The notes: generated from the letters alone by a model not told the origin. A stretch of DNA of 64,000 nt from Campylobacterales bacterium (GCA_014763895.1 JACXUM010000006.1:22634-86633), one strand, 5' to 3'. Shown: positions 9,541 to 19,121, counted from the first letter of the stretch. Translations and numbers: made by a program.

Positions 9541-10194
9541 ATGATAAACATTCTAATGATTGAAGATGATCCGGAATTTGCAGAACTTTTAAGTGAATAC
9601 CTCTCACAATTTGATATCAATATAACCAACTACGAAGATCCGTATCTTGGACTGAGTGCAGGGGTCAAGAAGTTTGATCTTGTTATCCTTGACCTAACGC
9701 TTCCAGGAATGGACGGCCTGGAAGTATGCGAAGAGTTAGTGCGTAAATATGATATTCCGGTCATCATCTCTTCCGCACGCAGTGATATAAACGACAAGGT
9801 ACAAAGCTTTGAATTGGGCGCTTATGACTATCTGCCCAAACCCTATGATCCTAAAGAGATGTATGCACGTATCATGGCTATTTTAAACCGTGTCAATAAA
9901 GAAGAAAATAAAACAGCGGCTACACCTAAAAGTGACTTTGAGATCAAAGGGGATACGATCTATTTTAAGGGAGAGGCACTCTCTTTGACCCCGGCAGAAT
10001 TTGAAGTACTTTCACTGCTTGTGAAACATCAGGGTATGACACAATCACGCGAACAGATCATCAACACCTCTGCGACGATGAGCATTGATTCACAAGGGAA
10101 AAGCCTGGATGTCATTATCTCAAAGATACGCTCAAAACTGGATGACCCAAAACGTATCCAGGCAGTCCGAGGGGTAGGATACAAACTCGTATGA
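9541..10194 (+). CDS. OmpR-family response regulator (ArsR/HP0166-like)
   Basis: Two-component DNA-binding regulator of 217 residues. The receiver domain (1-120) has the acidic pair Asp9/Asp10, phospho-acceptor Asp51 in VILDLTLPGMDG and lysine in YLPKPYDP. The C-terminal winged helix (about 130-217) is of OmpR/PhoB type (LTPAEFEVLSLLVKHQGMTQSREQI; KIRSKLDDP). ATG 9541 follows AAAGGTG. Its stop overlaps the kinase start by four bases. The pair resembles the acid-responsive ArsRS system of H. pylori; that signal assignment is inference. Confidence 0.87.
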   Translation: MINILMIEDDPEFAELLSEYLSQFDINITNYEDPYLGLSAGVKKFDLVILDLTLPGMDGLEVCEELVRKYDIPVIISSARSDINDKVQSFELGAYDYLPKPYDPKEMYARIMAILNRVNKEENKTAATPKSDFEIKGDTIYFKGEALSLTPAEFEVLSLLVKHQGMTQSREQIINTSATMSIDSQGKSLDVIISKIRSKLDDPKRIQAVRGVGYKLV

Positions 10195-11384
10195 AAGGCT
10201 TTAATTCACTGCGCAGCAAGATCAACCTGGTCTTCTCTATCACCCTGCTGCTTCTGTCTATACTCTTCATCGTTGCTGTCAGATATGATCACGGCAAAGT
10301 TGAAGAGCTTACCCTGGCTCAGGAAAGAGAGATATCCCACTATCTGTACAGTTATTTCCTGCAATACGGCAAGATCGATGAAGCCTATCTAGAAGCACAG
10401 AATATTTCTGTCATTACGGACAAAGACCAAATCATACAAATTGAGAGTTATTTTAAAGATAAAGGTAAATACAAACGGTATGCAGTTGATACTTACCGCT
10501 TAAAGCGTATTATCCTCATCAATAATGACCGGTTTAAGCTCATTTTGGAAAATAAAAATAAAGCCACTTTTCCGCTTAAACGGGCATTGATCTTTTCAAT
10601 GGTCTTTTTACTGATCCTGCTGCTCTATTTTTGGATCATCAAAAGTCTTAAACCACTTTCACTCTTGAAAACAAAGATCAAAACATTTTCTCAAGGCAAT
10701 CTGAATATCTCCTGTGCCAGTGACAAAAACGATGAGATCGCCGAAGTAGCAAATGAATTTGACCATGCCGTCAAAATGATACGTGAATTGCTGCACTCCA
10801 GACAGCTTTTTTTGCGTGCGATCATGCATGAGCTTAAAACACCGATAGCGAAAGGAAGACTGGTCAGTGAAATGCTCACCGAAGCAAAACAGAAAGAACG
10901 GCTTCACAGTATCTTTGAACGGCTTAATATTTTGATCGATGAATTTGCAAAGATCGAAAAGATCACTTCCAAAAATTTTACACTGAATCTCAAGCCCTAT
11001 AAAGTAAGCGACCTTACCGAAGCAAGTATCGACCTTTTGATGATTGAAAATCCCAAACAGTTCATTCAGCTTGAGGTAAAAAAAGACTATCTACTCAATG
11101 TTGATTTTGAGCTCTTCACGCTGGTGATCAAAAATCTGCTAGACAACGGTATCAAATACAGTACAGACAAAATCGTTTCCATCATCATCGACAGCAACAA
11201 ATTCGAGATCATTAATCATGCAGAAGCGTTAAAAGAACCGTTGGAGAATTATTATAAACCTTTCCATACCTCACAAAAAGGATTGGGATTGGGGCTTTAT
11301 ATCGTAAAAAGTATTTTGGATATTCATAATCTGGGGTTAAGCTACCGCCATGAAGATGGCAAAAACATCTTCACGGTAGCATAG
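10191..11384 (+). CDS. Sensor histidine kinase (ArsS/HP0165-like)
   Basis: Inner-membrane kinase partner of the preceding regulator. TM1 is at about residues 13-29, a periplasmic sensor region of about 100 residues follows, then TM2 at about 130-150, HAMP at about 151-205, phospho-acceptor His213 in IMHELKTPIAK, the N box NLLDNGIKYS and the G box GLGLGLYIVKS. 397 residues. MHELKTPI plus the short sensor region are like ArsS. The last 40 bases of the gene form a long hairpin that probably acts as its terminator, and the gene ends three bases before the convergent DAHP synthase. Confidence 0.87.
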   Translation: MKGFNSLRSKINLVFSITLLLLSILFIVAVRYDHGKVEELTLAQEREISHYLYSYFLQYGKIDEAYLEAQNISVITDKDQIIQIESYFKDKGKYKRYAVDTYRLKRIILINNDRFKLILENKNKATFPLKRALIFSMVFLLILLLYFWIIKSLKPLSLLKTKIKTFSQGNLNISCASDKNDEIAEVANEFDHAVKMIRELLHSRQLFLRAIMHELKTPIAKGRLVSEMLTEAKQKERLHSIFERLNILIDEFAKIEKITSKNFTLNLKPYKVSDLTEASIDLLMIENPKQFIQLEVKKDYLLNVDFELFTLVIKNLLDNGIKYSTDKIVSIIIDSNKFEIINHAEALKEPLENYYKPFHTSQKGLGLGLYIVKSILDIHNLGLSYRHEDGKNIFTVA

Positions 11385-11396
11385 ATATTATTTTTT
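11341..11396 (+). terminator. Intragenic terminator hairpin at the 3' end of the kinase gene
   Basis: GCTACCG (11341-11347) and TGAAGATG (11351-11358) pair with CATCTTCA (11366-11373) and CGGTAGC (11374-11380): 15 bp with a 3-nt bulge and a 7-nt loop. A T-rich tract (11388-11396) follows beyond the stop codon. It lies inside the coding sequence, between convergent genes only 3 bp apart. Confidence 0.65.
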
Positions 11397-12737
11397 AGAC
11401 GTATTGATCGTGTCAGAAAGCACAAATGCCAATTCCAAAGCCTGGCTGGCATTGAGTCTTGGATCGCACTGTGTATGGTAACGGCTGGCAAGTCCTTCGT
11501 CCGTAATCGCACAAGAAGTACTTCCAGTACACTCTGTTACATCGTTCCCCGTCATTTCAAGGTGAATTCCAGCTGCAACAGTACCCATCTCTTTATGGAT
11601 ACCAAAGAACTGTTTTACTTCACTGAGGATATTGTCAAAATCCCTCGTTTTGAAACCGGTAGAACTTTTTTCAACATTTCCATGCATCGGGTCACACGAC
11701 CAAACGACATTTTTGCCTGCATCCCTTACACGTTTCAGCAACGGCGGGAAATATTCTCTAATCTTATCTGCACCCATACGAACGATCAGGTTCAGCCGTC
11801 CTTCTTCATTGTTCGGGTTAAGGATATCGATTAACTCTATAAGCTCATCCTCTTTCATGCTAGGACCTACTTTACATCCGATCGGATTTTGAATCCCTTT
11901 GAAATACTCAATATGTGCTTCTTTCAAATCCCTGGTTCGATCCCCGATCCACAGCATGTGAGCAGAACAGTCGTACCATTCACCTGTTTCGGAATCCAAT
12001 CTCGTCAATGCCTCTTCATAATTCAGAAGCAACGCTTCATGTGAAGTATAGAGTGTCGTTTGATGAAGCTGAGGCAATACATCGCTGTTAAGACCGCAAG
12101 CTGCCATAAAATTCATCGCATTATCGATCTTCTCACTCAATTCATCGTATTTTTTTCCCAGAGGATTGTCCTTGATAAAATCAAGGTTCCATTGATGCAC
12201 TTTTTTCAAATCAGCCAAACCACCTCTTGAAAATGCACGCACAAGATTCAGTGTTGCAGCCGACTGGTTATAGGCCCTGATCATATTATGAGGGTTAGGT
12301 ATTCTAGCTTCGGCTGTGAATTCGATACTGTTGATGATATCCCCACGGTAACTAGGGAATTTCTCACCATTGATCTCTTCATAATCGCTGCTTCTAGGCT
12401 TAGCAAACTGTCCAGCAATACGACCGACTTTTACAATAGGTTTTCCTGTAGAATACATTAAAACCATATTCATCTGTAGCATTAACTTGAAAAGATTTTT
12501 GATAGTTTTTGCACTAAAATCACTAAAGCTTTCTGCACAGTCACCGCCCTGAAGCAAAAAGGCTTCTCCACGTCCTGCCGCTGCAAGCTTCTCTTTAAGT
12601 CTTCTTGCCTCACCTGCAAAAATAAGCGGAGGATATGAACTTAGCTCTTTTTCAACGGTTTTAAGCTCTTCTTGGTTTTCATAGGTTGGTTGTTGCTTGA
12701 TCGGGAAATCTCTCCAACTGCTTGGTGTCCAACTCAT
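11388..12737 (-). CDS. aroG: Class II (plant-type) DAHP synthase
   Basis: First enzyme of the shikimate pathway, condensing phosphoenolpyruvate and erythrose 4-phosphate. 449 residues, typical of the class II family. Motifs include LLQGGDCAESF, VKVGRIAGQFAKPRS, NPHNMIRAYNQSAATLNLVRAF, KVGPSMKEDEL and VVWSCDPMHGN. Many bacteria with class I enzymes lack this type. The upstream region holds the DnaA-box cluster and a Fur-like site. The symbol used for this family varies (aroG, aroH, aroF). Confidence 0.93.
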   Translation of the reverse strand: MSWTPSSWRDFPIKQQPTYENQEELKTVEKELSSYPPLIFAGEARRLKEKLAAAGRGEAFLLQGGDCAESFSDFSAKTIKNLFKLMLQMNMVLMYSTGKPIVKVGRIAGQFAKPRSSDYEEINGEKFPSYRGDIINSIEFTAEARIPNPHNMIRAYNQSAATLNLVRAFSRGGLADLKKVHQWNLDFIKDNPLGKKYDELSEKIDNAMNFMAACGLNSDVLPQLHQTTLYTSHEALLLNYEEALTRLDSETGEWYDCSAHMLWIGDRTRDLKEAHIEYFKGIQNPIGCKVGPSMKEDELIELIDILNPNNEEGRLNLIVRMGADKIREYFPPLLKRVRDAGKNVVWSCDPMHGNVEKSSTGFKTRDFDNILSEVKQFFGIHKEMGTVAAGIHLEMTGNDVTECTGSTSCAITDEGLASRYHTQCDPRLNASQALELAFVLSDTINTSKK

Positions 12738-12875
12738 ACGTTATCCTTCAAAAAATAAATTGGAGGATTATAGCTAAAATTGATGAAAAAACGATAAATG
12801 CGTAAGAAGAACCTATATCCCATCTTTGCATCTATCTTATTTTGACAGCAAAAATAAGTTGGGTTTATAGAGAGA

Positions 12876-12886
12876 ATAATAATTAT
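12876..12886. promoter_or_regulatory. Possible Fur-binding site
   Basis: ATAATAATTAT, a near-symmetrical core that partly fits the H. pylori-type Fur box (TAATAATnATTATTA). It is 139 bases upstream of the DAHP synthase start. AT-rich intergenic DNA makes such matches easily, so this is weak. Confidence 0.25.
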
Positions 12887-12905
12887 CACTTGATAATAAA
12901 AACAG

Positions 12906-13008
12906 TTATTCACCCCGGTGAATTGCGTGTGAATAACTACTATTAATTAATATAAAATAAGAGTAAATTTATCCATCTAATCACTAAAATAATCACAGGT
13001 TATTCACG
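12906..13008. promoter_or_regulatory. Cluster of three DnaA-box-like sites
   Basis: TTATTCACC at 12906-12914 (+), TTATTCACA at 12928-12936 (-) and TTATTCACG at 13000-13008 (+). The first two form a 9-bp inverted repeat (GTTATTCAC / GTGAATAAC). TTATTCAC is the core of DnaA boxes described for H. pylori and relatives. An AT-rich stretch lies between boxes two and three. dnaA is not in the window and the genes on either side do not diverge, so an origin is not established. Confidence 0.5.
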
Positions 13009-13030
13009 AAGTGAAAAATATAAATTCACA

Positions 13031-13741
13031 TTATTTTTTTGCGATAAACGTTACGAAGTTTGCCCACTGAAAGATCGTATCAATCCTCGTAAATCCCGCA
13101 TCTTTGCACATCCGAATGTTCTCCTCTATCGTAAATGGAATAAGTACATTTTCCAGTGCCTCGCGCTTTTGGGCAATCTCATATTCACTATACCCTTGTG
13201 CTTTTTTATAGGCATAGTAGATATCAATCATCTGCTTGTCCAATTTTTTATCTTCAAAAACTACCTTTTCAGAAAAAATGAACATCCCCTCCTCGCTTAA
13301 TCCCTCAAAGATTTTCTTGATCAACTCGATACGCTGCATAGGACGGATAAACTGAAGGGTATAGTTTGCTACGATCACATTTTCACTCTCAAATGCATAC
13401 TCCAGCATATCTGCCAGTTCCAGTGTAATATCGGCTCCGAATGCCTGGCATTTCTGTTTTGCACGTTCGATCATCGCCTGCGAATTATCCAAACCTTTAA
13501 GCAGCATTTTTGTCTCCATCTTACTATGCAGATCAAGTAAAAATTTTGCCGTGGAAGAACCAAGATCGAGTACCTTTTTCCCATCTTCTTGATTGGCAAG
13601 GATCAAAGCAATAATCAGCTTTCTAACCTCATCATAAAAAGGTACGGAACGTGTGAGCATATCATCAAACACAGAAGCCACGGCTTCATCAAATTCAAAT
13701 TTTTTTTCTATCGGTCTTTCAAATACTTTGTCTTTCATCAT
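13031..13741 (-). CDS. cmoA: Carboxy-SAM synthase
   Basis: Makes carboxy-S-adenosylmethionine from SAM and prephenate for CmoB-dependent modification of tRNA wobble uridine-34. 236 residues. The N-terminal [24 protein letters not shown] motif region is typical of CmoA, followed by the SAM loop [15 protein letters not shown] and [11 protein letters not shown]. No cmoB is adjacent. The nearby prephenate-related aromatic genes may be coincidence. Confidence 0.9.
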   Translation of the reverse strand: MMKDKVFERPIEKKFEFDEAVASVFDDMLTRSVPFYDEVRKLIIALILANQEDGKKVLDLGSSTAKFLLDLHSKMETKMLLKGLDNSQAMIERAKQKCQAFGADITLELADMLEYAFESENVIVANYTLQFIRPMQRIELIKKIFEGLSEEGMFIFSEKVVFEDKKLDKQMIDIYYAYKKAQGYSEYEIAQKREALENVLIPFTIEENIRMCKDAGFTRIDTIFQWANFVTFIAKK

Positions 13742-13893
13742 CTTTTCTTCAACTCACTTTGATACTGGAAGATATTATATCGCTATTAGCCTAACAAGTT
13801 GAAAATTCATGGTCAAATATGATTTATTTAATGTTTCTGCATAATTAATATTTATTTTATTTTTTTGAAGCTTGATATAAATAAAATCACTAC

Positions 13894-15735
13894 ATGGAAC
13901 ATATCAAAGTACTTATAGTTGATGACGATCGGACAACAACATCCATACTCAGACATATGCTCAAAAATTATAGTGATGATATATTTTTGGCAAATGACGG
14001 AGCAGAAGGATATAAGCTTTTTATGCAGCATCATCCTGACATAATCCTATCAGATATAAACATGCCTATCATGAACGGGCTGGAGATGGCAGAAAAAATC
14101 CGATCCCGCGATGAAGAAGTAAAGATCGCTCTTTTCACAGACTTTGAAAATCGGAATATTCTGCTTAAAGCCATAGAACTTGGGGTGAATCAATTTTTAT
14201 CCAAACCTTTTGAGGCAAAAAGTTTTTCTAAAACCATCCAACAATTACATGATGACATTCAGGAAAAAAGACGTATCAAATATGAACTTCAAAGACAACA
14301 GGACATCTTGCATGCAATCAATCAAATGTCTCACAGCTTTCTTCAACAATCAGATTGGATGCATGCCTTGCATCAAGAGATGAAAACACTTAAAGATGCT
14401 TCAAAGGTTTCATCGATCTTTATTTATCAAAATGATCATAAAAACAATCCTCATTCAGCATATAAACTTTTATACATCAATGACAATAAAGATGCTAAAA
14501 GCAAAAAACACATTGACTATAAGAAACACCATCTCATGCGCTGGAAAAACAAACTCAGGAAAAATCTTGCGATCAACGGGAGTTGGAATGACTATGATAA
14601 CTCCAAAAAGAAACTTTTGGATCTTTTTAAAATCAATTCTCTGCTTATTTTACCCATATTTGTTCAAAATCAATGGTGGGGCTTTATGGGTATTGGCGAT
14701 GAACATAGTGAAGTGCTGGAAGAGACCAATGTGGAAATGCTTAGTACTGCAGCATCTATCATTGGCGCGGCAATCAATAATGCCTATAATCGTAAATCAC
14801 TCGAAATGTCTTCAACCGTACTCAAACATACAATGGACGGTGTTGTCATCACGGATTCAAACAACCATATCATTCATGTGAACGATGCTTGCTTGAATAT
14901 TACGGGATATCCAAGAGAATCCATTATCGGCAAAAATCCTAAAATCCTCAAATCGGGCAAACATGACAAACATTTCTATCAAAGAATGTGGAATCAACTC
15001 TTTAAAGAAGGTTACTGGCAGGGAGAAATCACCAATCGTAAAAAAAACGGAGAGGTTTATCTCGGATGGTTAAGTATCAATGCCATCAAAGATACGCAAG
15101 GGAACATAGAGAACTTTATAGCGATTTTTTCCGATGTCACGCATCATCGTGAAGATACACAAACACAAGCCTATTTAGCTACGCATGATCCGCTTACGGG
15201 TCTGTCAAACAGACTTTTGCTCAATGATCGATTAGAACATGCCATAGACCATGCAAACAGATTCAACAAATCCATAAGTCTTATTTTCTGTGACTTGGAC
15301 AACTTCAAGCCCATCAATGATACATTTGGCCATACCGTAGGAGATGAAATTCTTAAAAAAGTCGGACATTCATTGAAAGAAATATTGCGACCAGAGGATA
15401 CAGTCTGCCGATTTGGAGGGGATGAATTCGTAATTCTCATTGAGGAACTCGACAGTTTTAGTTATCTTGACAATATTCTGCAACGGATCAATAATCTGAC
15501 AAAAACACCATGTGTTATCGATGGCAATATCATACAGATCGGTATGAGTTTGGGCGCATCGATCTATCCCGATGACGGTAGAAAGCCTTCAGAACTCATT
15601 GAAGCAGCAGACAAGGCAATGTATCGAGCTAAAAACAGGGGTAAAAACCGTATTGAATACCATTTGGAAAATATAGAGCAATATATACTCAAGAACAAAG
15701 AACTCGATATTACGACATGTGATTTTAGTATCTAA
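13894..15735 (+). CDS. REC-GAF-like-PAS-GGDEF response regulator, diguanylate cyclase
   Basis: Predicted soluble cyclic-di-GMP synthase controlled by phosphorylation. Receiver domain 1-120 with Asp10-12 and acceptor Asp54 (LSDINMPIMNG). A GAF-like region spans about 140-300 and a PAS domain about 305-425 (TMDGVVITDSNNHIIHVNDA). The GGDEF domain begins near 440 with the intact signature RFGGDEF (GGDEF at 508-512) and the inhibitory RxxD site RPED five residues before it. There is no EAL domain. ATG 13894 has no clear ribosome site. No kinase is adjacent, so the input partner is unknown. Confidence 0.88.
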   Translation: MEHIKVLIVDDDRTTTSILRHMLKNYSDDIFLANDGAEGYKLFMQHHPDIILSDINMPIMNGLEMAEKIRSRDEEVKIALFTDFENRNILLKAIELGVNQFLSKPFEAKSFSKTIQQLHDDIQEKRRIKYELQRQQDILHAINQMSHSFLQQSDWMHALHQEMKTLKDASKVSSIFIYQNDHKNNPHSAYKLLYINDNKDAKSKKHIDYKKHHLMRWKNKLRKNLAINGSWNDYDNSKKKLLDLFKINSLLILPIFVQNQWWGFMGIGDEHSEVLEETNVEMLSTAASIIGAAINNAYNRKSLEMSSTVLKHTMDGVVITDSNNHIIHVNDACLNITGYPRESIIGKNPKILKSGKHDKHFYQRMWNQLFKEGYWQGEITNRKKNGEVYLGWLSINAIKDTQGNIENFIAIFSDVTHHREDTQTQAYLATHDPLTGLSNRLLLNDRLEHAIDHANRFNKSISLIFCDLDNFKPINDTFGHTVGDEILKKVGHSLKEILRPEDTVCRFGGDEFVILIEELDSFSYLDNILQRINNLTKTPCVIDGNIIQIGMSLGASIYPDDGRKPSELIEAADKAMYRAKNRGKNRIEYHLENIEQYILKNKELDITTCDFSI

Positions 15736-15739
15736 CCGG

Positions 15740-16540
15740 CTATTTCTGATTTTCGATGTGTCTTTGCTGATGTTGTCTTATCATAAAATCAAGCAGCAGG
15801 CTAAAATATCTTGGATGAGATGAAATGGTCGTATGCCCGACATTTTCTAAAATCATCATTGAGACCTGTGACTTTGGAAATGCATCAAAAAGTTTTTGTG
15901 TATAGTGCATGGGTACAACTTTATCCTCTCCAGCTGCCAGGATAAACGTTTGAGCCTTAATATGATGAATTCTATCGACAGAATCATATGTCTCTTTCAA
16001 TAACAAACGCATCGGATATAGAGGATATTTTCCTTGTGCAACATCTACTATGCTGTTAAAGGGTGTAATCAATATCAATTTACCGATTTCCCTATTGGCT
16101 GCCAAGTAGGTTGAAATACCCGATCCCAAACTTCGTCCCATTACGATGATTTCTGTATATTTTGCAACGATCGTATCATACAATTTCAGAGCATCGCTGT
16201 ACAATATCTGTTCATTTGCCACTCCTGTACTTCCGCCAAATCCACGATAATTCATTACATAAATTGTAAACTCAGAAAAGTGTTGGGCAAGATCGTCAAC
16301 GCTTAAGGCAGCCGATTCTCCATTCCCTCCAAAATAGATCAAAGCTTTTTTCTTTCCTTCATTGGCTACGATGATTTCAATTGATCCATTACCGTCATAC
16401 AGAGTAAATTCATCATAATGATGTTTGATCTTGGGTGTGGGATGATATAAAAAGTTTTGTTGTTGCACGTATAAAAAAATACCAAATAACATATAAGCTG
16501 ACAACACTACTAAAATCGATCTTATCAATATATTTTTCAA
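15740..16540 (-). CDS. Membrane-anchored alpha/beta hydrolase
   Basis: Hydrolase of the BEM46/ABHD13-like group, 266 residues. An N-terminal hydrophobic anchor (about 5-25) is followed by the hydrolase fold with oxyanion region YFGGNGES, nucleophile elbow GRSLGSG, acid in GEDKVVP and histidine in VGHTT. The start is TTG 16540, two bases beyond the ribF stop. The substrate cannot be predicted. It follows tlyA-ribF closely and is probably in that transcript. Confidence 0.8.
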   Translation of the reverse strand: MKNILIRSILVVLSAYMLFGIFLYVQQQNFLYHPTPKIKHHYDEFTLYDGNGSIEIIVANEGKKKALIYFGGNGESAALSVDDLAQHFSEFTIYVMNYRGFGGSTGVANEQILYSDALKLYDTIVAKYTEIIVMGRSLGSGISTYLAANREIGKLILITPFNSIVDVAQGKYPLYPMRLLLKETYDSVDRIHHIKAQTFILAAGEDKVVPMHYTQKLFDAFPKSQVSMMILENVGHTTISSHPRYFSLLLDFMIRQHQQRHIENQK

Positions 16541-16541
16541 A

Positions 16542-17342
16542 CTAATTCAACTTTGCCGCGCTGATGTCTTCTTGAATTTGTTTTTTTAAAGCATCCAAAC
16601 TTTCGAATTTTTGATTGTCGCGTAAAAATGCCAAAAATTCTATCATGACTTCTTCTTCAACTTCACCGATACGCTCATCTATGATATGCGTCTCAACTGC
16701 GTAAGATCCGTCCGTAGTAACACGGTGCCCTAAAAAACTCACACTTGGATACGTTATACCCTTGACTTTTGTCCGTGTGGCATAAACCCCTTCTTTGGGA
16801 AGCTGATAGTGATCGACCGAAAGGTTAAGTGTCGGAACCAGTTCTTTTTGGCCAAGTCCCTGCCCCTTTATCACTCTTCCTTCTATCTCGTACATTCGCC
16901 CAAGAAGCATATTTGCCATCTTGATATCGCCTTCTTTGAGATAGGCCTTGATGTGGCGTGAATGTACTGATATGCCTTCGATACTCACCTCCTCAACGAT
17001 ACACACTTCCCCATCAAACAGTGTTTGAAGATGCTCTGCATCCCCGGCTTTGCCATTTCCGAAATGAAAATCATATCCCACGACAATCTTTTGCAATGAA
17101 GGAAAATCGGCTTTTAGTCTTTGTACGAATGCTTCAGGGGTGAGAGATTTGATCTTGTCAAAATGGTAAAAATGACATGGCTTATCGGTATGTTGACTTC
17201 GTTTATATCCCGGTGTCAGATAACCGCCGTTACGCTCTATGATTACCACGGCCTCTACTTGGGCAATCAGTTTTTGATGGGCTATATGCATACCGTCAAA
17301 TGATCCGATGGCAACCGAAGCAATCCTATTGTTTAAGTGCAA
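16542..17342 (-). CDS. ribF: Bifunctional riboflavin kinase / FAD synthetase
   Basis: Converts riboflavin to FMN and FMN to FAD. The N-terminal nucleotidyltransferase domain has SVAIGSFDGMHIAHQKLI, close to the usual start, and VVGYDFHFG; the C-terminal kinase domain has GRVIKGQGLGQKELVPTLNL and GVYAT. An upstream in-frame ATG (17429) would add 29 residues overlapping tlyA. TTG 17342, two bases after the tlyA stop with GGAG just inside tlyA, is preferred and gives 266 residues. The tlyA-ribF order is also found in Campylobacter as I remember it. Confidence 0.9.
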   Translation of the reverse strand: MHLNNRIASVAIGSFDGMHIAHQKLIAQVEAVVIIERNGGYLTPGYKRSQHTDKPCHFYHFDKIKSLTPEAFVQRLKADFPSLQKIVVGYDFHFGNGKAGDAEHLQTLFDGEVCIVEEVSIEGISVHSRHIKAYLKEGDIKMANMLLGRMYEIEGRVIKGQGLGQKELVPTLNLSVDHYQLPKEGVYATRTKVKGITYPSVSFLGHRVTTDGSYAVETHIIDERIGEVEEEVMIEFLAFLRDNQKFESLDALKKQIQEDISAAKLN

Positions 17343-17344
17343 GC

Positions 17345-18067
17345 CTACTTCTCCATCTTTACAAAATGGTAAAGATATTCCCTGTTTCCCTCTTTGCCTG
17401 CTACACTTGAAGCAACCATGTAGATACACTTCCAGCCCAATTTGGAGGTATATTCCTCAAATGCCTCTTTTTTTCTTTCGATGGCATCCATATCCATGAC
17501 CACTCCCTTGGCATCACGTTTGACTTCACGTCCTACCTCAAACTGCGGTTTATAGAGTATGATGATATCTGCCCTTTGAGCAGCAAGTCTGTCGATATCT
17601 TTAAGAATCTGTAAAATAGAGATGAACGAGACATCACAGGTGATCAGGTCAAACCTCACAGGACTTTGGAAATCCCTGATATCGGTCTCTTCATGCAAAC
17701 AAAGCTTGGCATTGTCCCTCAGGGATATATGCAATTGATCTTTGCCTACATCCACACAGCTAAGATCTTTCACTCCCTGTTCAAGCAGGATCTGAGCAAA
17801 ACCGCCTGTGGATGAACCGATATCCAGTGCCGTCTTGCCAACCAAAGCCATCGGATAAGCGGCCAAAAACATCTCCAGTTTCCTTGCCGCACGGCTGACA
17901 TAGAACTTTTCGTTTTCCACTTCGATAAGCGATGTGGTATCGACCTTAGTTGAAGGCTTTGCCACTTTCCCGTCTATCTTCACTTTTTGGCTTTTGATCG
18001 CATCCAAAGCACGATTGCGGCTCTCAAAGTAGCCTTCTTCTACGAGGTATTTATCTATTCTCATCAT
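17345..18067 (-). CDS. tlyA: rRNA 2'-O-methyltransferase TlyA
   Basis: Methylates rRNA ribose (the capreomycin-sensitivity methyltransferase); some homologues are called haemolysin A. 240 residues. S4 domain at 3-60 (IDKYLVEEGYFESRNRALDAI), then an FtsJ-like methyltransferase with TALDIGSSTGGFAQILL, TCDVSFIS and the lysine in YKPQFEVGR. It directly precedes ribF. The methylated site (16S and/or 23S) cannot be read from the sequence. Confidence 0.9.
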   Translation of the reverse strand: MMRIDKYLVEEGYFESRNRALDAIKSQKVKIDGKVAKPSTKVDTTSLIEVENEKFYVSRAARKLEMFLAAYPMALVGKTALDIGSSTGGFAQILLEQGVKDLSCVDVGKDQLHISLRDNAKLCLHEETDIRDFQSPVRFDLITCDVSFISILQILKDIDRLAAQRADIIILYKPQFEVGREVKRDAKGVVMDMDAIERKKEAFEEYTSKLGWKCIYMVASSVAGKEGNREYLYHFVKMEK

Positions 18068-18192
18068 CGTTTCTTTTATGAAAAATTTTTTAACGAAAAT
18101 TTTATTTTTGCGTTATTATAACATCATCAGGGATACAAAGCCCTAAGAACCGTTATAGAAAGCTATATTTCAATCCATCTATTTTATTATCT

Positions 18193-19083
18193 TCAAACTT
18201 CTTTTGATTTTCTCCAATTGAATAGAAAGACTGCCAAAAAGGCAAGTAGACAGCCGATCAGCGTTGAGAGGAGAAGCCGTTCATCATAAACGATCCAACT
18301 TGAAACGATAGCCCCTACCGGGACAATAAACATATATACCCCTGTATTGTGTGCGCCGATCTTGCCTGCGGATATAAAGTAGAGCGCTGTGCTGAACGTT
18401 TCCGGGAATATCCCTATAAACAGGATCGTCCACCAAAACACCCTATCATAAGCTGTAAAATCGAAAGGATGGTATGGCAATGCAAAAAGCATATTGGTAA
18501 ATCCCCTGATTCCAAAAACAACAAACGTATAGAAGATAGGATTAGCCCGTATTGATGCTTTTTGTGAAAAAATCGTTACCATCGCCCATACAATAGCGCA
18601 TCCCAAAAAGTAGGAGCTTTCCACATTTAAAAAACCAAAACCTTCAAAAGGTACGCGAAGCAAAATTAGAGTACCCAACATCCCTATAAGAAGTGCAATA
18701 ATTTGTCTAATAGAAACCTTAATACCTAAAAATGCGATGGAGATCAGATACGTAAAAATAGGTGCAAGTGCCGTTACCATCGTACCGCCGTAACCTGCCT
18801 GACCGTGGGCAAGCCCTGCAAAGAAAAGATAATTGAACAAAGAGGTCAAAAGCCCTGCACCAAGCATATAGAAAAATCCCTTTTTATCTGTTTGTAGCGG
18901 GGTTTTCATATACCACACAAAAGGAATGATACTTAGAAAAGAGAAAGCGTAACGCCAAAATGCAGCCACTTGTGCATTTGAATGCTCTTGGGCCACCTTA
19001 CCTGCCGTCCATGCAACACCCCACAACAGCATAGCGATGACCATACCTACCAAATAACGAGCATTATATTTGGTTTTATTCAT
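18193..19083 (-). CDS. EamA/DMT-family transporter
   Basis: Inner-membrane protein of 296 residues with about ten hydrophobic helices in two EamA repeats (LWGVAWTAGKVAQEH at the start; GAHNTGVYMFIVPVGAIVSS in the second half). Drug/metabolite transporter superfamily; the substrate is unknown. It is separated by 236 bases from ligA upstream and by 125 bases from tlyA downstream, so it is probably its own unit. Confidence 0.85.
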   Translation of the reverse strand: MNKTKYNARYLVGMVIAMLLWGVAWTAGKVAQEHSNAQVAAFWRYAFSFLSIIPFVWYMKTPLQTDKKGFFYMLGAGLLTSLFNYLFFAGLAHGQAGYGGTMVTALAPIFTYLISIAFLGIKVSIRQIIALLIGMLGTLILLRVPFEGFGFLNVESSYFLGCAIVWAMVTIFSQKASIRANPIFYTFVVFGIRGFTNMLFALPYHPFDFTAYDRVFWWTILFIGIFPETFSTALYFISAGKIGAHNTGVYMFIVPVGAIVSSWIVYDERLLLSTLIGCLLAFLAVFLFNWRKSKEV

Positions 19084-19121
19084 TAAATTCCTTTATTTTT
19101 TTACAATTGATTCGGTAGCAA

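Larger units (their letters stand above)
12738..13030. other. Structured AT-rich intergenic region
   Basis: 293 bases without a gene between two minus-strand genes. It holds a hairpin (CTTATTTT / AAAATAAG, 12836-12858), a Fur-like palindrome, three TTATTCAC sites and an AT-rich stretch (about 12937-12990). No promoter for the downstream DAHP synthase can be fixed with confidence. Confidence 0.6.

Noticed and set aside
17343..17429. Longer ribF from ATG 17429
   Set aside because: The added 29 residues overlap tlyA and precede the normal family start; TTG 17342 has a GGAG at proper distance.
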